This document shows, piece by piece, positions 1 through 8,122 of a stretch of 64,000 nt of DNA. The stretch comes from Desulfobaculum bizertense DSM 18034 (GTDB taxonomy: Bacteria > Desulfobacterota > Desulfovibrionia > Desulfovibrionales > Desulfovibrionaceae), in assembly GCF_900167065.1 (NCBI RefSeq), contig NZ_FUYA01000003.1, forward strand, positions 1 through 64,000, given 5' to 3'. The position numbers and the translations under genes are program-made. The notes under the pieces were generated by a model. That model did not search any database. It saw only the letters and a list, made by a program, of their open reading frames with translations, and was not told the DNA's origin. How positions within the stretch are numbered: position 1 is the first letter of the stretch; every line of letters starts with the position of its first letter.

Positions 1-112
1 ACAAGTTTGAATTTCATTCACGCGAAGCGTGGAGGGAATTCAAACTCGATGAGGATACGTAAGGGAATCATTCCCTTACGCGGGGGTTTGGGGGCGGCGC
101 CCCCAATCTTCC
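1..112 (+). repeat. Mosaic hairpin repeat, copy A (truncated by window edge)
   Basis: Bases 1-95 are identical to 34582-34676, and the inverted copy near 63.2-63.35 kb differs at about two positions over the same core. It contains a long hairpin (arms 4-23 and 27-46 around a GAA loop), a 10-bp hairpin (58-67 with 71-80) and a GC-rich hairpin near 90-105. The upstream half of the element lies outside the window. It runs into the 3' end of thiE. Confidence 0.9.
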
Positions 113-732
113 ACAGCGCCTAATAATTGCTTCGTCGCGAGACGCGGATCAGACGCGGAGCAAATAGCGGAGACGACGGCGACACCGTCAGCGCCAGCCT
201 GAATAAGCTCTGCGGCGTTGGCAGCAGTAACGCCACCAATGGCGACGAGGGGACGCGACGTGCTGGCGCGGAGATTGCGAAGCCCACCGAGTCCCCACGG
301 GGGAGCGGTATCGAGCTTTGTTGGCGTGGAAAAGACAGGACTGACGCCGTAATAATCGACATCAAAAGCTTCTGCCTCACGAGCCTGCTCAAGGGTCTCG
401 ACAGAGAGACCGAGAATCGCGTTGCTGCCAAGGAGCGCACGAGCGTCGGAAGGATGCATGTCTGACTGCCCAACGTGCACACCGTCAGCCTTGCAGGCAA
501 GGGCAACATCAACCCGGTCGTTAATGATGCACTTGGCACCGGTGCCCCGAAGAGCGGCCATGACGGCACGGGAAAGCTCGACAAACTCACGCGTGCTGGT
601 CTGCTTCTCCCGAAGCTGAATAAGACGGGAACCACCCGCAACGGCCTGCTGAACAGTCTCCAAAATTCCACGAGCAGCGCATAGACGGGGGTCAGTGACA
701 AGATAAACCCGCAGATCACATTCCCGAGACAT
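76..732 (-). CDS. thiE: Thiamine-phosphate synthase ThiE
   Basis: Joins hydroxymethylpyrimidine diphosphate with thiazole phosphate to give thiamine phosphate in the cytoplasm. The 218-aa product is a full TIM barrel with the family motifs QLREK near residue 40, the DRVDVA and GVHVGQSD region, GVSPVF, and the phosphate-binding GGV/GADGVAVVSAI near the C-terminus. Its ATG overlaps the thiM stop as TAATG, so the two are probably translationally coupled. The last dozen codons and the stop lie inside the mosaic repeat at the window start, so the C-terminal tail is repeat-derived rather than conserved. Function is confident. The unusual tail is seen directly in the sequence. Confidence 0.93.
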   Translation of the reverse strand: MSRECDLRVYLVTDPRLCAARGILETVQQAVAGGSRLIQLREKQTSTREFVELSRAVMAALRGTGAKCIINDRVDVALACKADGVHVGQSDMHPSDARALLGSNAILGLSVETLEQAREAEAFDVDYYGVSPVFSTPTKLDTAPPWGLGGLRNLRASTSRPLVAIGGVTAANAAELIQAGADGVAVVSAICSASDPRLATKQLLGAVEDWGRRPQTPA

Positions 733-1562
733 TAGTCTTCCTCCACCTGCACACAGCCGAGCAAATCATCCTCATCAAGAGAATACAGGGCATCATAAAA
801 ATGAAGCTGAAGCGTTCCGGGACCAGCGGCGCGTGAAGCGGCCATAGCTCCGGCAGTGCTCATGACATGCATGGCGTGGACCGCAGCGTCAAACGGAGAC
901 TCCACAACAGCAAGCATCGCACCGACAAGGCTGGTCGCAGTGCAGCCGAGACCTGTAACGCGAGGCATAAGAGAACTGCCACCAATGACGCGTACGCCAC
1001 GATCTCCGTCTGTCACGTAGTCCTCTGGACCACTGACACAGACAACGGCCTGCGCTTTGCGAGCCAGCCCCCTGGCAAGCTCTTTGACCTCAAGAGCGGC
1101 AAGCTGCGAGTCCACACCTTTTGTCTGTGTGTCTGCACCCTGCGGAGCCTCAATGCCAAGGGCCGCAGCAAGGGCCATTATCTCCGAACCATTGCCTCGT
1201 ATCACGGCGGGAGAGGCACATTCAATGAGATCAAGCGACGTCTGGGTACGTAAGCGGGAAGCACCAGCTCCAACGGGGTCCAGCACAACAGGGACCTTTT
1301 TCGTGCTGGCAATTTCTCCAGCTTTTTTCATACTCTCAATCCACGGAGCGCTCAGCGTTCCAATATTGAGAACGAGCGCCTGTGAAATGGTCAGCATCTC
1401 ATCCAGCTCCTCTGGAGCGTGCGCCATAAGAGGAGACGCACCAAGAGCGAGGAGCGCGTTGGCGGTGTTGTTCATAACAACAAAATTCGTGATGTTGAGG
1501 ACAAGAGGTTGCGCTTTTCTGAGCGCAGAAACAGCATTCCAAACAGAACTTTTTTCAGTCAT
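732..1562 (-). CDS. thiM: Hydroxyethylthiazole kinase ThiM
   Basis: Phosphorylates 4-methyl-5-(2-hydroxyethyl)thiazole for thiamine salvage. It shows the ribokinase-like ThiM hallmarks: a LVLNITNFVVMNNTANALLALGASP-type N-terminus, VPVVLDPVGAGASR in the middle and GLGCTATSLVGA with the catalytic Cys near the C-terminus. The start at 1562 (MTEKSSV) has an AAAGG about 8 nt upstream. The in-frame ATG at 1589 has no visible ribosome site. With thiE it forms a two-gene salvage operon; thiD and thiC are not in the window. Its promoter region is shared with the divergent transporter at 1667. Confidence 0.93.
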   Translation of the reverse strand: MTEKSSVWNAVSALRKAQPLVLNITNFVVMNNTANALLALGASPLMAHAPEELDEMLTISQALVLNIGTLSAPWIESMKKAGEIASTKKVPVVLDPVGAGASRLRTQTSLDLIECASPAVIRGNGSEIMALAAALGIEAPQGADTQTKGVDSQLAALEVKELARGLARKAQAVVCVSGPEDYVTDGDRGVRVIGGSSLMPRVTGLGCTATSLVGAMLAVVESPFDAAVHAMHVMSTAGAMAASRAAGPGTLQLHFYDALYSLDEDDLLGCVQVEED

Positions 1563-1605
1563 GACAGTACCTTTCTCAGTCTGATCCATATTTTATAAAT
1601 TTTTG

Positions 1606-1650
1606 TTTGATACTCAAATAAAACAGGAGTAAGACATTTTGAGTTTCAAA
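1606..1650. promoter_or_regulatory. Two TTTGA-N3-TCAAA operators
   Basis: Perfect inverted repeats TTTGA-N3-TCAAA occur at 1606-1618 and 1638-1650. Their centres are 32 bp apart, about three helical turns. They lie between thiM and the divergent transporter gene, whose partner encodes a MarR regulator, so autoregulation by that regulator is the likely role (inference). Confidence 0.65.
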
Positions 1651-1666
1651 CAAAAGGAGTTTCACT

Positions 1667-2407
1667 ATGCTTTCTTCTGTCTTCTGGGTTTCGATTCAAA
1701 GCAGCTTTGCAATTGGTCTGCTCCACGGCGTTAACCCCTGCGGGCATTCCTGGCTCGTGCTGACGCCCTTCATCAATCCGCAGGGCAAAGGGTCACGTTT
1801 ACGAAAAATTACTGCAAGCTTTCTTTTGGGCACAGCACTCGCATGTCTGCTTCTGGGCCTCACACTCGGACAAATTTCTACGTTTATCCCTGCAGGATTT
1901 GCAACAGCGATTGAGCAGGGAATCAATATTCTGCTTATCATTCTTGGCCTGACCCTTGTCATCCGCCCCAACTTACTGCACAGTCATGACCACGAGCATT
2001 CCTGCTCTCATGGTCACCACCACGAACACGATGCGCAGCATCACCACGAGACTGCGCACGAAGAACACGGCCATGGTGGGCACACCCACAGTCACAGCAT
2101 TGCGGACAGGGCCAGCGCATGGGGCATGTTTTCCTTTGGATTTATCAACATGCTTGTCCCCTGTCCCACAGCCGCCATCATGTTTTCCTACGCTCTTCAG
2201 TCACACTCCCCGGCACTGAGCAGCACTGTTTTCCTGAGCTACGCAATTGGAACAGCGCTCAGTGTAAGCCTTGTCGTGTATGGGCTTCAGCGGGCAGCAC
2301 ACTGGGCATCCTCGCTCAATAAACCGTGGCTTGAGCCTCTTGTCATGCGGCTGGTTGGACTTTTCATCATCTTGGTCGGAGCTTTTGCGCTGGTCTCTGG
2401 TCATTGA
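1667..2407 (+). CDS. His-rich NicO/UreH-like metal transporter
   Basis: Predicted inner-membrane permease of 246 aa with about six transmembrane segments. The N-terminal GLLHGVNPCGHSW and the later FGFINMLVPCPTA repeat the pattern seen in NicO/UreH/SafE-like exporters. Between them lies a cytoplasmic-type loop, roughly residues 105-147, packed with His and Asp/Glu, typical of Ni, Co or other divalent metal handling. A good ribosome site (AAAGGAG) precedes the ATG. It overlaps the MarR gene by 4 nt, and two palindromic operators lie just upstream, so expression is probably controlled by that regulator. The transported ion cannot be read from the sequence. Confidence 0.75.
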   Translation: MLSSVFWVSIQSSFAIGLLHGVNPCGHSWLVLTPFINPQGKGSRLRKITASFLLGTALACLLLGLTLGQISTFIPAGFATAIEQGINILLIILGLTLVIRPNLLHSHDHEHSCSHGHHHEHDAQHHHETAHEEHGHGGHTHSHSIADRASAWGMFSFGFINMLVPCPTAAIMFSYALQSHSPALSSTVFLSYAIGTALSVSLVVYGLQRAAHWASSLNKPWLEPLVMRLVGLFIILVGAFALVSGH

Positions 2408-2841
2408 CCATAACGAGCACCGCTATGAAAAATCTGGAAAAATTCACCAATGTTCTGACGGAGTTTTTCGAAAAATTCTCGTCATGGGAGCACGGAGTTG
2501 TTCGAAACAGCTCTTTGACGCTTCCCCAAATGCACACCATTGAAATACTGGGAACGCATGGCCGCCTGCGAATGAAAGAGCTGGCAGCCAAGATGGGCGT
2601 CACGACCGGGACACTCACTGTTCTTGTAGACAGGCTGGAAGACAAAAAATACGTCGAACGCCTTCCTCACGAGACAGACCGCCGTTCAATCGTTGTGGCC
2701 CTCACCGACCGTGGCCGGGAAGCCTTTGAGGAACATCACCGTCTTCATATGCTTCTGACCTCGGAACTGACGCAAGATTTTTCCGAAACAGAACTTGCAA
2801 GCCTGTGTGAACTTCTAGAGCGCATGAGCGCACGTATCTAA
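2404..2841 (+). CDS. MarR-family transcriptional regulator
   Basis: A 145-aa winged-helix protein (138 aa if translation starts at ATG 2425). Visible MarR features are SLTLPQMHTIEILGTHGRLRMKELAAKMGVTTGTLTVLVDRLEDKKYVERLPHETDRR split into the helix-turn-helix, recognition helix and wing with its DRR signature, then a C-terminal dimerisation helix. The TTG at 2404 overlaps the transporter stop, while ATG 2425 is a conventional alternative. Co-transcribed with the transporter, it probably represses its own operon through the TTTGA-N3-TCAAA sites. The ligand is unknown, although the context suggests metal or thiol stress. Confidence 0.85.
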   Translation: MTITSTAMKNLEKFTNVLTEFFEKFSSWEHGVVRNSSLTLPQMHTIEILGTHGRLRMKELAAKMGVTTGTLTVLVDRLEDKKYVERLPHETDRRSIVVALTDRGREAFEEHHRLHMLLTSELTQDFSETELASLCELLERMSARI

Positions 2842-2862
2842 ACCTGACGTATTCGAGTAGTC

Positions 2863-3654
2863 ATGTCTGCACCTGAACTCCAAGGACCACAAGACACAGT
2901 GTGCAGAAAGGCATTGTGGGCAACCGTCCTTATTGTCCTGCTTTTCTGTCCTCTGGCATCAGCCAGCACATTAGCCACGGTTGTGTATACCCGCAACGAA
3001 CCGTGGGCCATGACCCAAAAGGGAACTCCAGCAGGCGTTTCCATCGACATTCTGAAAGAAGCTGCATCCCGGGCAGACATTACATTGAATTTTCTGGAGG
3101 CTCCAGCCCGAGAAAAACAGCGCCTGCTTGCACAGGGAAACGCAGACCTGACCGTCAACGTGCGAGAGGGAGACAAGATCCTGCGCACGTGCGAAACAAT
3201 TACCCCGGCCTACCTCACAGGCCGCCGCTTTGTGATCTATTCACTGCGGAACTCCGTGGGGAACTACCCGCGCTATGAAAAACTGCGCTGGCATTATGTT
3301 GGTATTGTACGGGGCAAGACCTACTTTGAGCCGTTCTATTCCGACAGAAGCATCGCCAAAAAACGATTCCGTACCCTGAGCGATGCCTTTTACCGACTCA
3401 TGAGTCACAATGTTCATGCCGTTGCCGCGTCAGAGTGCGCAGGAGGCTACTGGCTGTCGCAGCATCAGGACCTGAGTCGGCACATATCGCGAACCCCGAT
3501 TGCCTTTGATGAGTACCGGCCAATGTATATTGGGCTGTCCAAAAAATCTCCGAATCGAAAGGAGTTGCAGACCCAGCTAAGTCAGGCGCTTATCAGTATG
3601 CTTCAGGATGGAAGTATGAAAAGTATCCGAAGCAGGTATCATATGGGATTCTAA
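2863..3654 (+). CDS. Periplasmic solute-binding protein, family 3
   Basis: A 263-aa protein with an N-terminal hydrophobic signal (about residues 16-35, cleavage near ASAST) followed by a type-II periplasmic binding fold: VVYTRNEPWAM, GVSIDILKEAASRADI, then DLTVNVREGDK and a C-terminal LQDGSMKSI. Such domains bind amino acids or other small polar ligands. No permease or ATPase gene is adjacent, so it may serve a distant ABC transporter or act as a lone sensor-like binding protein. It is closed by a strong terminator. No clear Shine-Dalgarno is visible, so the start is uncertain. Confidence 0.75.
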   Translation: MSAPELQGPQDTVCRKALWATVLIVLLFCPLASASTLATVVYTRNEPWAMTQKGTPAGVSIDILKEAASRADITLNFLEAPAREKQRLLAQGNADLTVNVREGDKILRTCETITPAYLTGRRFVIYSLRNSVGNYPRYEKLRWHYVGIVRGKTYFEPFYSDRSIAKKRFRTLSDAFYRLMSHNVHAVAASECAGGYWLSQHQDLSRHISRTPIAFDEYRPMYIGLSKKSPNRKELQTQLSQALISMLQDGSMKSIRSRYHMGF

Positions 3655-3664
3655 AAAGACGCAA

Positions 3665-3702
3665 AAAGCCACGGTCCATCTGGGCCGTGGCTTTCTTTTT
3701 TA
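3665..3702 (+). terminator. Intrinsic terminator
   Basis: AAAGCCACGG arm with a complementary CCGTGGCTTT arm followed by a T-rich tract, directly after the solute-binding protein gene. Confidence 0.9.
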
Positions 3703-3718
3703 CGCGATAAAAACTGAG

Positions 3719-4963
3719 CTAATCAAAATCAGCCAACAGCGCGCCAATGTGCAGATTCTCTGAAAGCGCGGTGTTCTCATACACCTGCTTGATGCGCCAA
3801 AGGGCCTGCTGAAGCTGACTGGATGATATACCGTTATTCACAGCTGTGTAGGCTTCCACAAAGGCCGCAAGGTTGTCGCAGACCTTAATCAGCGCTCCAT
3901 CCTTGGGGTCGTTCTCATCCTCAGTGTACTTCTCATTGAGTTCCTTTCGGGACACCTGACGAACAATGTCATCCCGACGAGCCGTGGGGACAAACTCAGA
4001 GCCAACCTCGGAGCCAAGGAAATAGCTCAGGCGCTCGGCAATGTCAGGATACCCGCCATCCCGGAGCCGACACAAGACACGGCGTTCAAGCTCACTGTCC
4101 TCGTATTCACGAATCAAACCACCAAGAGGTTCTACAGACTGCTTGACCGGCGAAATGATGTCTCTGGTCAGCACCTCTGGCAGGTCATGGAAGAGCGCAG
4201 AAAAAAAGTTGTTGACCCGCTGGGCCTCACTTGCGTCCACGACGATGCTGCAAAAATAGGAATAAGCAGCAACGGTAAAGAGATGGCCCAAGACAGACGT
4301 CTCTGGAATGCGGGGAGTCTGTGACCAGCGCGTCTGGAACCGGAGCTGCCCACACAAATAGGCAAAGTGCCCCAGAGTGCTTTCTGCACCTTCCAGCAAA
4401 TCAGGAATACCGAGCAGTTCTCTGTACTGCTCAAGATCATCCTGAAACTTCTCGTCGATCTGCTGCTTTTCGTCATCCCAGACGCCGAGGTTTTTTATGA
4501 GACCAAACTCCCAGCTTGAGGCATACTGATGCGAGGCATCCAGAATCTGGGTTGCCAGACTGTCTGGACGTGGGGCAAGAAGCCGTTCTTCGAGCCTGCC
4601 CCAGAATTCTGGTCCGACAGGTTGCAATCGAGGGGCAAGTTGTCGCAAAACCCATTCCGTGAGCTGGCGGTAATGCGCCGGGTTTTCCTTGATGCGATAA
4701 AAAACGGGCGGCTTTATGTCAGTAATGACCAGACGGTAAAAATACTCCATCAGGCCACCCTCGATAATATCGAGTCCGAGCTTCCGGCGTTCTTCTGGAG
4801 ACATTCCCCGCGAGTTCAGAACATACAAGGCCCATGCAACCATCATTTTGTGGCCCTGTTTATCAAGCTCACACAAATCTATTGGACGGAGTTTGTCATT
4901 CCAGCGTTTCATGTATGCACCGGAAAAAATGAACTGCAAAAGCCCTTTTCTAATGCTTGACAT
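3719..4963 (-). CDS. HD-domain hydrolase, YfbR-like
   Basis: A 414-aa cytoplasmic protein with an HD phosphohydrolase motif in its C-terminal half (ALFHDLPEVLTRDIISPVK), the arrangement seen in YfbR-like and HD_3 domains. The preceding helix carries ETSVLGHLFTVA, which could supply the first metal-binding His. The N-terminal 200 residues are helical and unassigned. The start at 4963 (MSSIRKG) has a well-placed GGAG. The frame stays open another 37 codons upstream but without a ribosome site. It is a single gene divergent from rplM. Substrate unknown; nucleotide phosphates are usual for the fold. Confidence 0.65.
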   Translation of the reverse strand: MSSIRKGLLQFIFSGAYMKRWNDKLRPIDLCELDKQGHKMMVAWALYVLNSRGMSPEERRKLGLDIIEGGLMEYFYRLVITDIKPPVFYRIKENPAHYRQLTEWVLRQLAPRLQPVGPEFWGRLEERLLAPRPDSLATQILDASHQYASSWEFGLIKNLGVWDDEKQQIDEKFQDDLEQYRELLGIPDLLEGAESTLGHFAYLCGQLRFQTRWSQTPRIPETSVLGHLFTVAAYSYFCSIVVDASEAQRVNNFFSALFHDLPEVLTRDIISPVKQSVEPLGGLIREYEDSELERRVLCRLRDGGYPDIAERLSYFLGSEVGSEFVPTARRDDIVRQVSRKELNEKYTEDENDPKDGALIKVCDNLAAFVEAYTAVNNGISSSQLQQALWRIKQVYENTALSENLHIGALLADFD

Positions 4964-5108
4964 TTTGTCTCCAGAAAGTTTTATAAATTCTGGTCTACGG
5001 TATACGTGCCAAAACCGGAGTGCAAGCAGCGGCTTAAAGAATTTTTCAAAAAGCCAGCGTTCAGGGCTTCCCAAACGGAAAAGTTTCGGTTACTTTGTCC
5101 GTCCCCGT

Positions 5109-5149
5109 TATAATTTCGTCGCGCTCTCAGGGATCTTCAACCCCGAGAG
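5109..5149 (+). promoter_or_regulatory. rplM promoter -10 and leader hairpin
   Basis: A perfect TATAAT lies at 5109-5114. A hairpin starts about 10 nt later (CTCTC at 5124-5128 pairing with GAGAG at 5145-5149, GGG with CCC inside). A structured leader just ahead of rplM-rpsI is consistent with ribosomal-protein autoregulation, but that role is inferred. Confidence 0.55.
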
Positions 5150-5204
5150 TGTCAGATAAGTACTCACGGCACTTCGTTCCGATTGGACGAGGAGAGAATT
5201 TACA

Positions 5205-5633
5205 ATGAAAACATACAGCCCCAAGCCTGAGGAAATCACCCACGAGTGGTTCGTGGTTGATGCCGAAGACAAGATTCTGGGCCGACTGGCTACTGAGATT
5301 GCTACGCGCCTGCGCGGTAAGCACAAGGCCGAGTTTGCACCCCACGTTGATTGTGGTGACTTTGTCGTTGTTATCAACGCAGAGAAGATCAAGGTTACTG
5401 GCAACAAGCTGGACCAGAAGATGTACTACCACCACACCGGCTACCCCGGAGGCATCCGCGAAGCTAGCCTTAAGGTTATGCTCGAGAAGAAGCCTGAAGA
5501 TGTCATCATCAAGGCTGTCCGTGGCATGCTGCCGAAGAATCGCCTGAGCACACAGTTGCTGGCGAAGCTTAAGGTATACGCAGGGCCTGAGCACCCCCAC
5601 ACGGCTCAGCAGCCCAAGCCCCTGGACTTCTAG
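5205..5633 (+). CDS. rplM: 50S ribosomal protein L13
   Basis: Large-subunit protein that binds 23S rRNA early in assembly. The 142-aa length and the sequence match the family: an N-terminal [28 protein letters not shown] region, the [24 protein letters not shown] block, [10 protein letters not shown] and the terminal [26 protein letters not shown] segment. GAGGAGAG is well placed before the ATG. It is followed at 27 nt by rpsI, the near-universal rplM-rpsI operon. Confidence 0.98.
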   Translation: MKTYSPKPEEITHEWFVVDAEDKILGRLATEIATRLRGKHKAEFAPHVDCGDFVVVINAEKIKVTGNKLDQKMYYHHTGYPGGIREASLKVMLEKKPEDVIIKAVRGMLPKNRLSTQLLAKLKVYAGPEHPHTAQQPKPLDF

Positions 5634-5660
5634 TTCGGTACAGCGAGGGAGATAAGCATT

Positions 5661-6056
5661 ATGAGTCAAGATTTCTTTTACGGAACCGGTCGCAGAAAAA
5701 CCTCTGTGGCCCGCACCCGTCTTTACGACAATGGCACCGGTCAGATCATCGTTAACGGACGTCCTTACGATGAGTTCTTCCCCCGTGCTACCCTGCAGAT
5801 GATCATTCGTCAGCCTCTTAACCTGACGAAGAACATCGGCAAATTCGACATCAAAGTCCGCGTGAACGGTGGCGGCCAGGCCGGTCAGGCCCAGGCTATT
5901 CGCCACGGCATCACTCGCGCTCTGATGGAGTTTGATCCTGAACTCCGCGGCGGCCTCAAGAAGGCTGGCCTGGTTACCCGTGACGCTCGCGTCAAGGAAC
6001 GTAAGAAGTACGGTAAGCGCGGCGCTCGTGCCAGCTTCCAGTTCTCCAAGCGTTAA
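5661..6056 (+). CDS. rpsI: 30S ribosomal protein S9
   Basis: Small-subunit protein whose C-terminal tail reaches the P-site tRNA. The 131-aa product shows [15 protein letters not shown] at the N-terminus, the [15 protein letters not shown] motif and the basic tail ending in SFQFSKR, whose terminal Lys-Arg is characteristic. Second gene of the rplM-rpsI operon, closed by an intrinsic terminator. Confidence 0.98.
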   Translation: MSQDFFYGTGRRKTSVARTRLYDNGTGQIIVNGRPYDEFFPRATLQMIIRQPLNLTKNIGKFDIKVRVNGGGQAGQAQAIRHGITRALMEFDPELRGGLKKAGLVTRDARVKERKKYGKRGARASFQFSKR

Positions 6057-6081
6057 ACCAGTTTTCGCGCTTCGAATGTCC

Positions 6082-6119
6082 AAAGGGCGAATTCGCTTTC
6101 AGGCGGGTTCGCCCTTTTT
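6082..6119 (+). terminator. Intrinsic terminator after rpsI
   Basis: AAAGGGCGAA at 6082-6091 pairs with TTCGCCCTTT at 6108-6117, then T residues. Confidence 0.9.
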
Positions 6120-6164
6120 CCATATTTCCGCAGTATTTTACTATAGAATAGAGGTCCTTCTGCC

Positions 6165-7430
6165 ATGCCTCCAAAGATTCGGCCAAGCCTGCTGTATGCA
6201 GACAAAGACGGCAAAATTTACGACCATCCCGGCCTGTCCATGCTCACCCGACGTGGCGACGAGTTCGCTCAGCCCCGTCCAGACGATCTGACACCACTGC
6301 CTCCGGGAAGTGACCTGTTCCTTTTGCCGGGACGCCGGGCCGTTGGCTTTGATGAAGAAACTGGCGAGGCTATCGAACTCGAAGAAAATGCTGTAGCAGC
6401 CTTTGTATGCCCAGGCTACACCGTCACAGGCATTGCCGCTTATGACACGGACGAAGACGCGCCCATGCTTTCGCTGGCCGCCTTTGCCGCAGTCGGCTAC
6501 GCCAATGGCAAATTCTGGGTTGCTGCCAAAAAAGTTGACGAAGACCGCAGACAGGTCTTTGACCACATCCCCAATTCCCGCATTGAGTCTGGCGCGCAGA
6601 AACTTCTGCGAACGTACCCAGACAACCGCCTGCTCGGCCACCTTGCCCGCTGCGCCCTGACCTTCTGTTGCCCGGCAGCAAAAAATCTCGCTCTGGGACG
6701 CTATGAAGCACCGCTTCCGACCTCCCAGACCTGCAATGCCCGCTGCATTGGCTGTATTTCTTACCAGCCCGAAGACTCTGGCTTTGAGTCTCCACAGAAC
6801 CGCATCACCTTCCGCCCCACACCGCATGAAGTGACGGAAATCATGGCCCTGCACAACAAGCGCGAGAAAAAGCGCCCGGTCTATTCGTTTGGACAGGGAT
6901 GTGAAGGCGAGCCGCTGACAGAAGCCAAGCTGCTGACCCAGTCCATCCAGATGTTCCGTGATGCAGGCGGCACAGGTACGGTCAACATCAACACCAATGC
7001 CAGCCGCACCGAGACCATTGAGCCTCTGGCCAAGGCAGGGCTGGACTCCATTCGCGTTTCCATGAACAGCGCCAACCCGTCGCTGTACAAGGCCTATTAT
7101 CGCCCCAAGGGCTATGAGGGTCTGGAAAACGTCAAGGACACAATCCGAGAAGCCAAAAAGAACGGCATCTTTGTTTCCCTGAACTACTTTTTCTTCCCCG
7201 GTGTCAGCGACACCGAAAGCGAACTGGGCATGCTTCAGGACTTTGTGACCGACCTCAAAGTCGACTTCATCCAGTTGCGCAACCTGAACCTTGACCCAGA
7301 GCTGTACCTGAACCTTGCAGCTCCCTACGTTCCCGGTCCTTCAATGGGCTTTAAGAACTTCAAGCGCCGACTGAAAAAGGCCGCGCCGTGGGTCAACTTC
7401 GGATACTTCAATCCGTTCCTTGAAAAATAG
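6165..7430 (+). CDS. Radical SAM protein of unknown function
   Basis: A 421-aa protein with the radical SAM CX3CX2C cluster motif at residues Cys190, Cys194 and Cys197 (QTCNARCIGC), then a SAM-binding GQGCEGEPL segment and a partial TIM barrel (VNINTNASR, SIRVSMNSAN). The first 180 residues form a separate unassigned domain, and the C-terminus is short, without extra Cys clusters. It is monocistronic between two terminators. It resembles conserved hypothetical radical SAM proteins of sulfate reducers, but no substrate or partner can be named. Confidence 0.75.
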   Translation: MPPKIRPSLLYADKDGKIYDHPGLSMLTRRGDEFAQPRPDDLTPLPPGSDLFLLPGRRAVGFDEETGEAIELEENAVAAFVCPGYTVTGIAAYDTDEDAPMLSLAAFAAVGYANGKFWVAAKKVDEDRRQVFDHIPNSRIESGAQKLLRTYPDNRLLGHLARCALTFCCPAAKNLALGRYEAPLPTSQTCNARCIGCISYQPEDSGFESPQNRITFRPTPHEVTEIMALHNKREKKRPVYSFGQGCEGEPLTEAKLLTQSIQMFRDAGGTGTVNINTNASRTETIEPLAKAGLDSIRVSMNSANPSLYKAYYRPKGYEGLENVKDTIREAKKNGIFVSLNYFFFPGVSDTESELGMLQDFVTDLKVDFIQLRNLNLDPELYLNLAAPYVPGPSMGFKNFKRRLKKAAPWVNFGYFNPFLEK

Positions 7431-7444
7431 CGACACGCGCCACA

Positions 7445-7479
7445 AAAAAGAGCAGTTCTTTTGGAACTGCTCTTTTTTT
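7445..7479 (+). terminator. Intrinsic terminator
   Basis: AAAGAGCAGTTC pairs with GAACTGCTCTTT and is followed by a T run, directly after the radical SAM gene. Confidence 0.95.
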
Positions 7480-7582
7480 ATGTTCAAGCAACTTGAAGAA
7501 TAAGAATTTTGCCTTTTGTATTTTTATACAAGCAATATACTTTTCTTTATTTCAGAAGAATAACCTTTCTTTCTCTCTTGCA

Positions 7583-7611
7583 TTGACACAATCTATCAGT
7601 AGCCCTATAGA
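7583..7611 (+). promoter_or_regulatory. Sigma-70-type promoter for yqhD-like gene
   Basis: Consensus TTGACA at 7583-7588, a 17-bp spacer and TATAGA at 7606-7611. The nearest co-directional gene starts at 8123. Confidence 0.65.
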
Positions 7612-7651
7612 TATTCAAAAGCGAATATGCAGTGTTTAACAGAGATTTTAT

Positions 7652-7670
7652 GTGTAAAAATTTTTTACAC
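7652..7670. promoter_or_regulatory. Perfect palindromic operator, Rex-like
   Basis: GTGTAAAAA at 7652-7660, one central base, and TTTTTACAC at 7662-7670 form a perfect 9-bp inverted repeat. A second looser copy of the TGT-AAA/TTT-ACA type follows at about 7672-7693. The form resembles sites of the NADH-sensing repressor Rex, which often controls alcohol dehydrogenases. The assignment is inference. Confidence 0.5.
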
Positions 7671-8122
7671 TATGTAAAAAAACTTTTAACACAGTATACA
7701 TCCCTGTATGAGTGCCTTATGCAACCTCTCTGCTGGCACAGCTTTCCCTCTGTTTTACAACGCATTTTCTCTTCTGGTGTATGGTCATGCACCTGTCCGC
7801 GTCGTCCCGCATGCGGCATGTGCATCTGGAGCGCCCTTGTGTCCCCAAGAGCGCAACACCCACTCAACCGTTTCCTGTTTTTCTCGAACGGTACTTCTGG
7901 TGACCTCAGCCCAGACCTGTACATGACAAAACGCACTCTCTGGTTTTGTAACACAAAAGCCCCCTGTAGGCCTTTTTCTGGGTCCCCTGTCCCGTCTCAA
8001 AACCCAGAATACGAAACCACGTGGTTTTCCGCATCGCTGCATTCCCAAAGGTCACCAATGCAGAGGCAAGCCAAGCGCACGCGTTTATTCAAAACAGGCC
8101 ATAATTCTCTATCGGAGGAACA

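Larger units (their letters stand above)
7480..8122 (+). other. Long non-coding leader region before yqhD-like gene
   Basis: About 640 bases with no convincing gene. The open frames here have no ribosome site and unlikely, Cys/Ser-rich translations. It holds the promoter and palindrome listed separately, a terminator-like hairpin (AAAAGCC near 7955, GGCCTTTTT near 7969-7977) and a perfect 14-bp palindrome at 8014-8027. Transcription from the visible promoter would give a leader of roughly 500 nt. Confidence 0.6.

Noticed and set aside
1563-1666. Possible TPP riboswitch before thiM
   Set aside because: The space is about 100 bases and shared with the divergent gene, and none of the conserved CUGAGA or ACCUGAU core segments is present.
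5127-6083. 318-codon minus-strand open frame
   Set aside because: Lies across rplM and rpsI in antisense; a by-product of ribosomal-protein codon bias.
7731-7750. Possible sigma-54 site TGGCAC before the dehydrogenase gene
   Set aside because: The -12 element lacks the required GC at the right distance.
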